A DNA stretch of 7,911 nucleotides from Actinomycetes bacterium. Lineage in GTDB: Bacteria > Actinomycetota > Acidimicrobiia > Acidimicrobiales > Acidimicrobiaceae. The DNA is taken from the NCBI GenBank assembly GCA_021819725.1, contig JAKAQR010000066.1, positions 3,083 through 10,993 of the forward strand, given 5' to 3'. Below, piece after piece: positions 6,828-7,911 of the stretch (position 1 is the stretch's first letter; the number at the start of each line of letters is the position of its first letter). The translations under genes and the position numbers were made by a program. Under the pieces are notes generated by a model. It saw only the letters and a list, made by a program, of their open reading frames with translations, was not told the origin of the DNA and did no database searches.

Positions 6828-6833
6828 TCGTGG
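6810..6833. promoter_or_regulatory. perfect inverted repeat, candidate operator in the divergent promoter
   Basis: CCACGAGTGA (6810-6819) and TCACTCGTGG (6824-6833) are perfect 10-bp inverted arms around TCGG. The repeat covers the likely -35 of the dab promoter and would fall just after +1 of a plus-strand promoter using TATTAT at 6796-6801. A bound dimer could block both directions. The adjacent winged-helix protein is the natural candidate binder. A transcript hairpin in the regulator's leader is the alternative reading. Confidence 0.6.
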
Positions 6834-6855
6834 GGAAAAACCTGTCAACTATTTC

Positions 6856-7272
6856 ATGAAGCCAGCTACCATTGGGAATATGGCTCACTCCAATCGCACC
6901 CCCGAAGATTCGGCACGGCCTAACTGGACGTTCCTTACCAACCACGGGCATGTCCTCGTCTGCATCGCCAGCGATCCCGGGATTCGCGGCCGCGACATTG
7001 CCTCGCGGGTCGGGATCACCGAACGCGCAGCCCAGGCAATTATCGCTGATCTCGTGGAGGGCAATTATGTAAAGCGAACACGCGTAGGCCGCCGCAACCA
7101 TTACGAGATTCACCCCGATCAGCCATTACGCCATCCTGTCGAACAACCGCATAGCATCGGCGAGCTCCTACAACTCGTTGCTAACTTAGCGCCTCCTCGA
7201 ACCGGCAAGAACGTCTCCGATATCCACGAGCATCCGGATCTCACCGAGGAGAACCACTCCCCAAGCAGGTAG
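6856..7272 (+). CDS. winged-helix transcriptional regulator divergent from the dab operon
   Basis: This is a 138-residue protein with a single winged helix-turn-helix domain in its middle. The first helix is NHGHVLVCIASDP (29-41), the HTH is RDIASRVGITERAAQAIIAD (46-65), and the wing is KRTRVGRRNHYEIHPD (73-88), followed by LRHP. It resembles small MarR/ArsR-type actinobacterial regulators. No ligand-binding domain or metal-binding cysteine cluster is seen; the only cysteine is Cys36. The C-terminal about 25 residues are polar and look disordered. The start is uncertain: ATG 6856 has no ribosome binding site, and ATG 6880 (MAHSNRTPED) has only GGGA close by. TACCAT at 6867-6872 would suit leaderless transcription from 6880. 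Divergence from dabB across about 150 bases with a perfect palindrome suggests local control of the carbon pump and of itself. The 3' end overlaps fabI by 32 bases. Confidence 0.8.
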   Translation: MKPATIGNMAHSNRTPEDSARPNWTFLTNHGHVLVCIASDPGIRGRDIASRVGITERAAQAIIADLVEGNYVKRTRVGRRNHYEIHPDQPLRHPVEQPHSIGELLQLVANLAPPRTGKNVSDIHEHPDLTEENHSPSR

Positions 7273-7911
7273 CCATGGCATGGAAACCTCCATCCACATG
7301 CAGCACCTCTCCGGTGATGGATCGAGCAAGATCCGACAAGAGAAAGCAGACCGCATCGGCCACGCTGGACGCATCCATGGGATCCCAAGGCAGCGGTGCC
7401 TGTTGGCTCCACCGATCCACGAGCAACTCAAAATCAGGTATCCCTGAGGCCGCGCGGGTCCGGAGGGGCCCGGCAGCGACCAAATTGGCCCGTACGTGCA
7501 CAGCACCAAGGTCACGAGCAAGATAGCCGTTCAGCGAACGCAGGGCAGCCTTGCACGGACCCATCCAGTTGTACACCGGCCACGCCCGGGCACTGTCGAA
7601 ATCTAGCCCTACCAAGCTGGCACCAGACGATGGCGCCAGGTGATGGAGGAGCCGCCCCAACGCCGAGTAGCTCCAGACACTCGTACGCATCGCGAGCTCA
7701 ACATCGCCGGCAGGGACATCCGTAATCCCACCAAGCGCGCTCTGGGGCGCAAAGGCAACCGCGTGTAACGCACCGTCCAAATATCCCCACCGACGACGTA
7801 TGAGCTCCTCCAGGGTGGCGAGATCCTCCTCACTCGTCGCATCTACCGCTATCACATCGACCGATTGCGGGAGGGTCGCAACCACCACTTTGGCTGCTTC
7901 CAGATCCCTCG
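7241..7911 (-). CDS. fabI: enoyl-[acyl-carrier-protein] reductase (NADH), FabI/InhA-like, N-terminus off the window
   Basis: The gene is incomplete. About 222 C-terminal residues are visible, and the Rossmann N-terminus lies beyond base 7911; a GTG at 7888 is internal. The enzyme reduces trans-2-enoyl-ACP in fatty-acid elongation in the cytosol. It is a short-chain dehydrogenase of the FabI type. The active-site Tyr (codon 7573-7571) and Lys (7552-7550) lie in VYNWMGPCKAAL with the Tyr-x6-Lys spacing. A Phe in GLDFD sits nine residues before the Tyr, as InhA Phe149 does relative to Tyr158. AFAPQSALGG, NLVAAGPLRT and HVDGGFHAM are further family signatures. The substrate loop (RTRAASGIPDFELL) is about 11 residues shorter than in mycobacterial InhA, so ordinary FabI activity is more likely. 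The final CLGSGSPR tail is encoded in the convergent overlap with the regulator. It probably has no direct link to the carbon pump. Confidence 0.9.
   Translation of the reverse strand, partial: RDLEAAKVVVATLPQSVDVIAVDATSEEDLATLEELIRRRWGYLDGALHAVAFAPQSALGGITDVPAGDVELAMRTSVWSYSALGRLLHHLAPSSGASLVGLDFDSARAWPVYNWMGPCKAALRSLNGYLARDLGAVHVRANLVAAGPLRTRAASGIPDFELLVDRWSQQAPLPWDPMDASSVADAVCFLLSDLARSITGEVLHVDGGFHAMATCLGSGSPR

Noticed and set aside
6843..6848. Consensus TTGACA on the minus strand upstream of dabB
   Set aside because: It lies 40 bases from the TATAAT and has no -10 at 16-19 bases, so it is probably fortuitous.
7241..7911. Reading the reductase as a true mycobacterial InhA
   Set aside because: The extended substrate-binding loop of InhA is missing, so a standard FabI is the safer name.

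Overview
This window looks like chromosomal DNA from a moderately GC-rich actinobacterium. The lineage is inferred from three things: the InhA-like enoyl-ACP reductase at the right end, a winged-helix regulator of a type I associate with actinobacteria, and the frequent use of GTG/TTG codons near starts with strong GGAGG-type ribosome binding sites. An acidophilic or chemolithoautotrophic member of the Acidimicrobiia (Ferrimicrobium-like) would fit, but that is a guess from gene content. Nothing in the window proves it.

The centre is a compact operon on the minus strand, about 6699 down to 2251. It reads dabB (NuoL/ND5-like membrane subunit), dabA (DUF2309, a large protein with a zinc site like that of beta-carbonic anhydrases) and a small PII-like protein. 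The genes are translationally coupled: a 4-base GTGA overlap joins dabB to dabA, and an 8-base overlap joins dabA to the PII-like gene, each with a good ribosome binding site inside the preceding gene. DabA and DabB together form the DAB inorganic-carbon pump, which traps CO2 as cytosolic bicarbonate using the proton gradient. The PII-like protein has a short, Tyr-free T-loop and a changed B-loop, and it is the likely allosteric sensor of the pump. No Rubisco or carboxysome genes are visible.

A winged-helix regulator (6856-7272, plus strand) is transcribed divergently from dabB. The gap between them holds an A/T-rich -10 region readable on both strands and a perfect 10-bp inverted repeat, an obvious candidate operator. 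The regulator's 3' end overlaps, tail to tail, the 3' end of an incomplete fabI-like gene that runs off the right edge.

To the left, a 364-base gap (1887-2250) separates the dab operon from a long APC-family amino-acid permease (234-1886, minus). This gap holds two tandem GGTCA-N3-TGACC palindromes next to the likely permease promoter, a hairpin suited to terminating the dab operon, and an 11-bp inverted repeat around that hairpin. Beyond the permease lies a strong stem-loop (133-166). The first roughly 110 bases may hold the edge of another gene, but strand and frame could not be decided. No CRISPR array, tRNA, rRNA, insertion sequence or prophage gene was seen.
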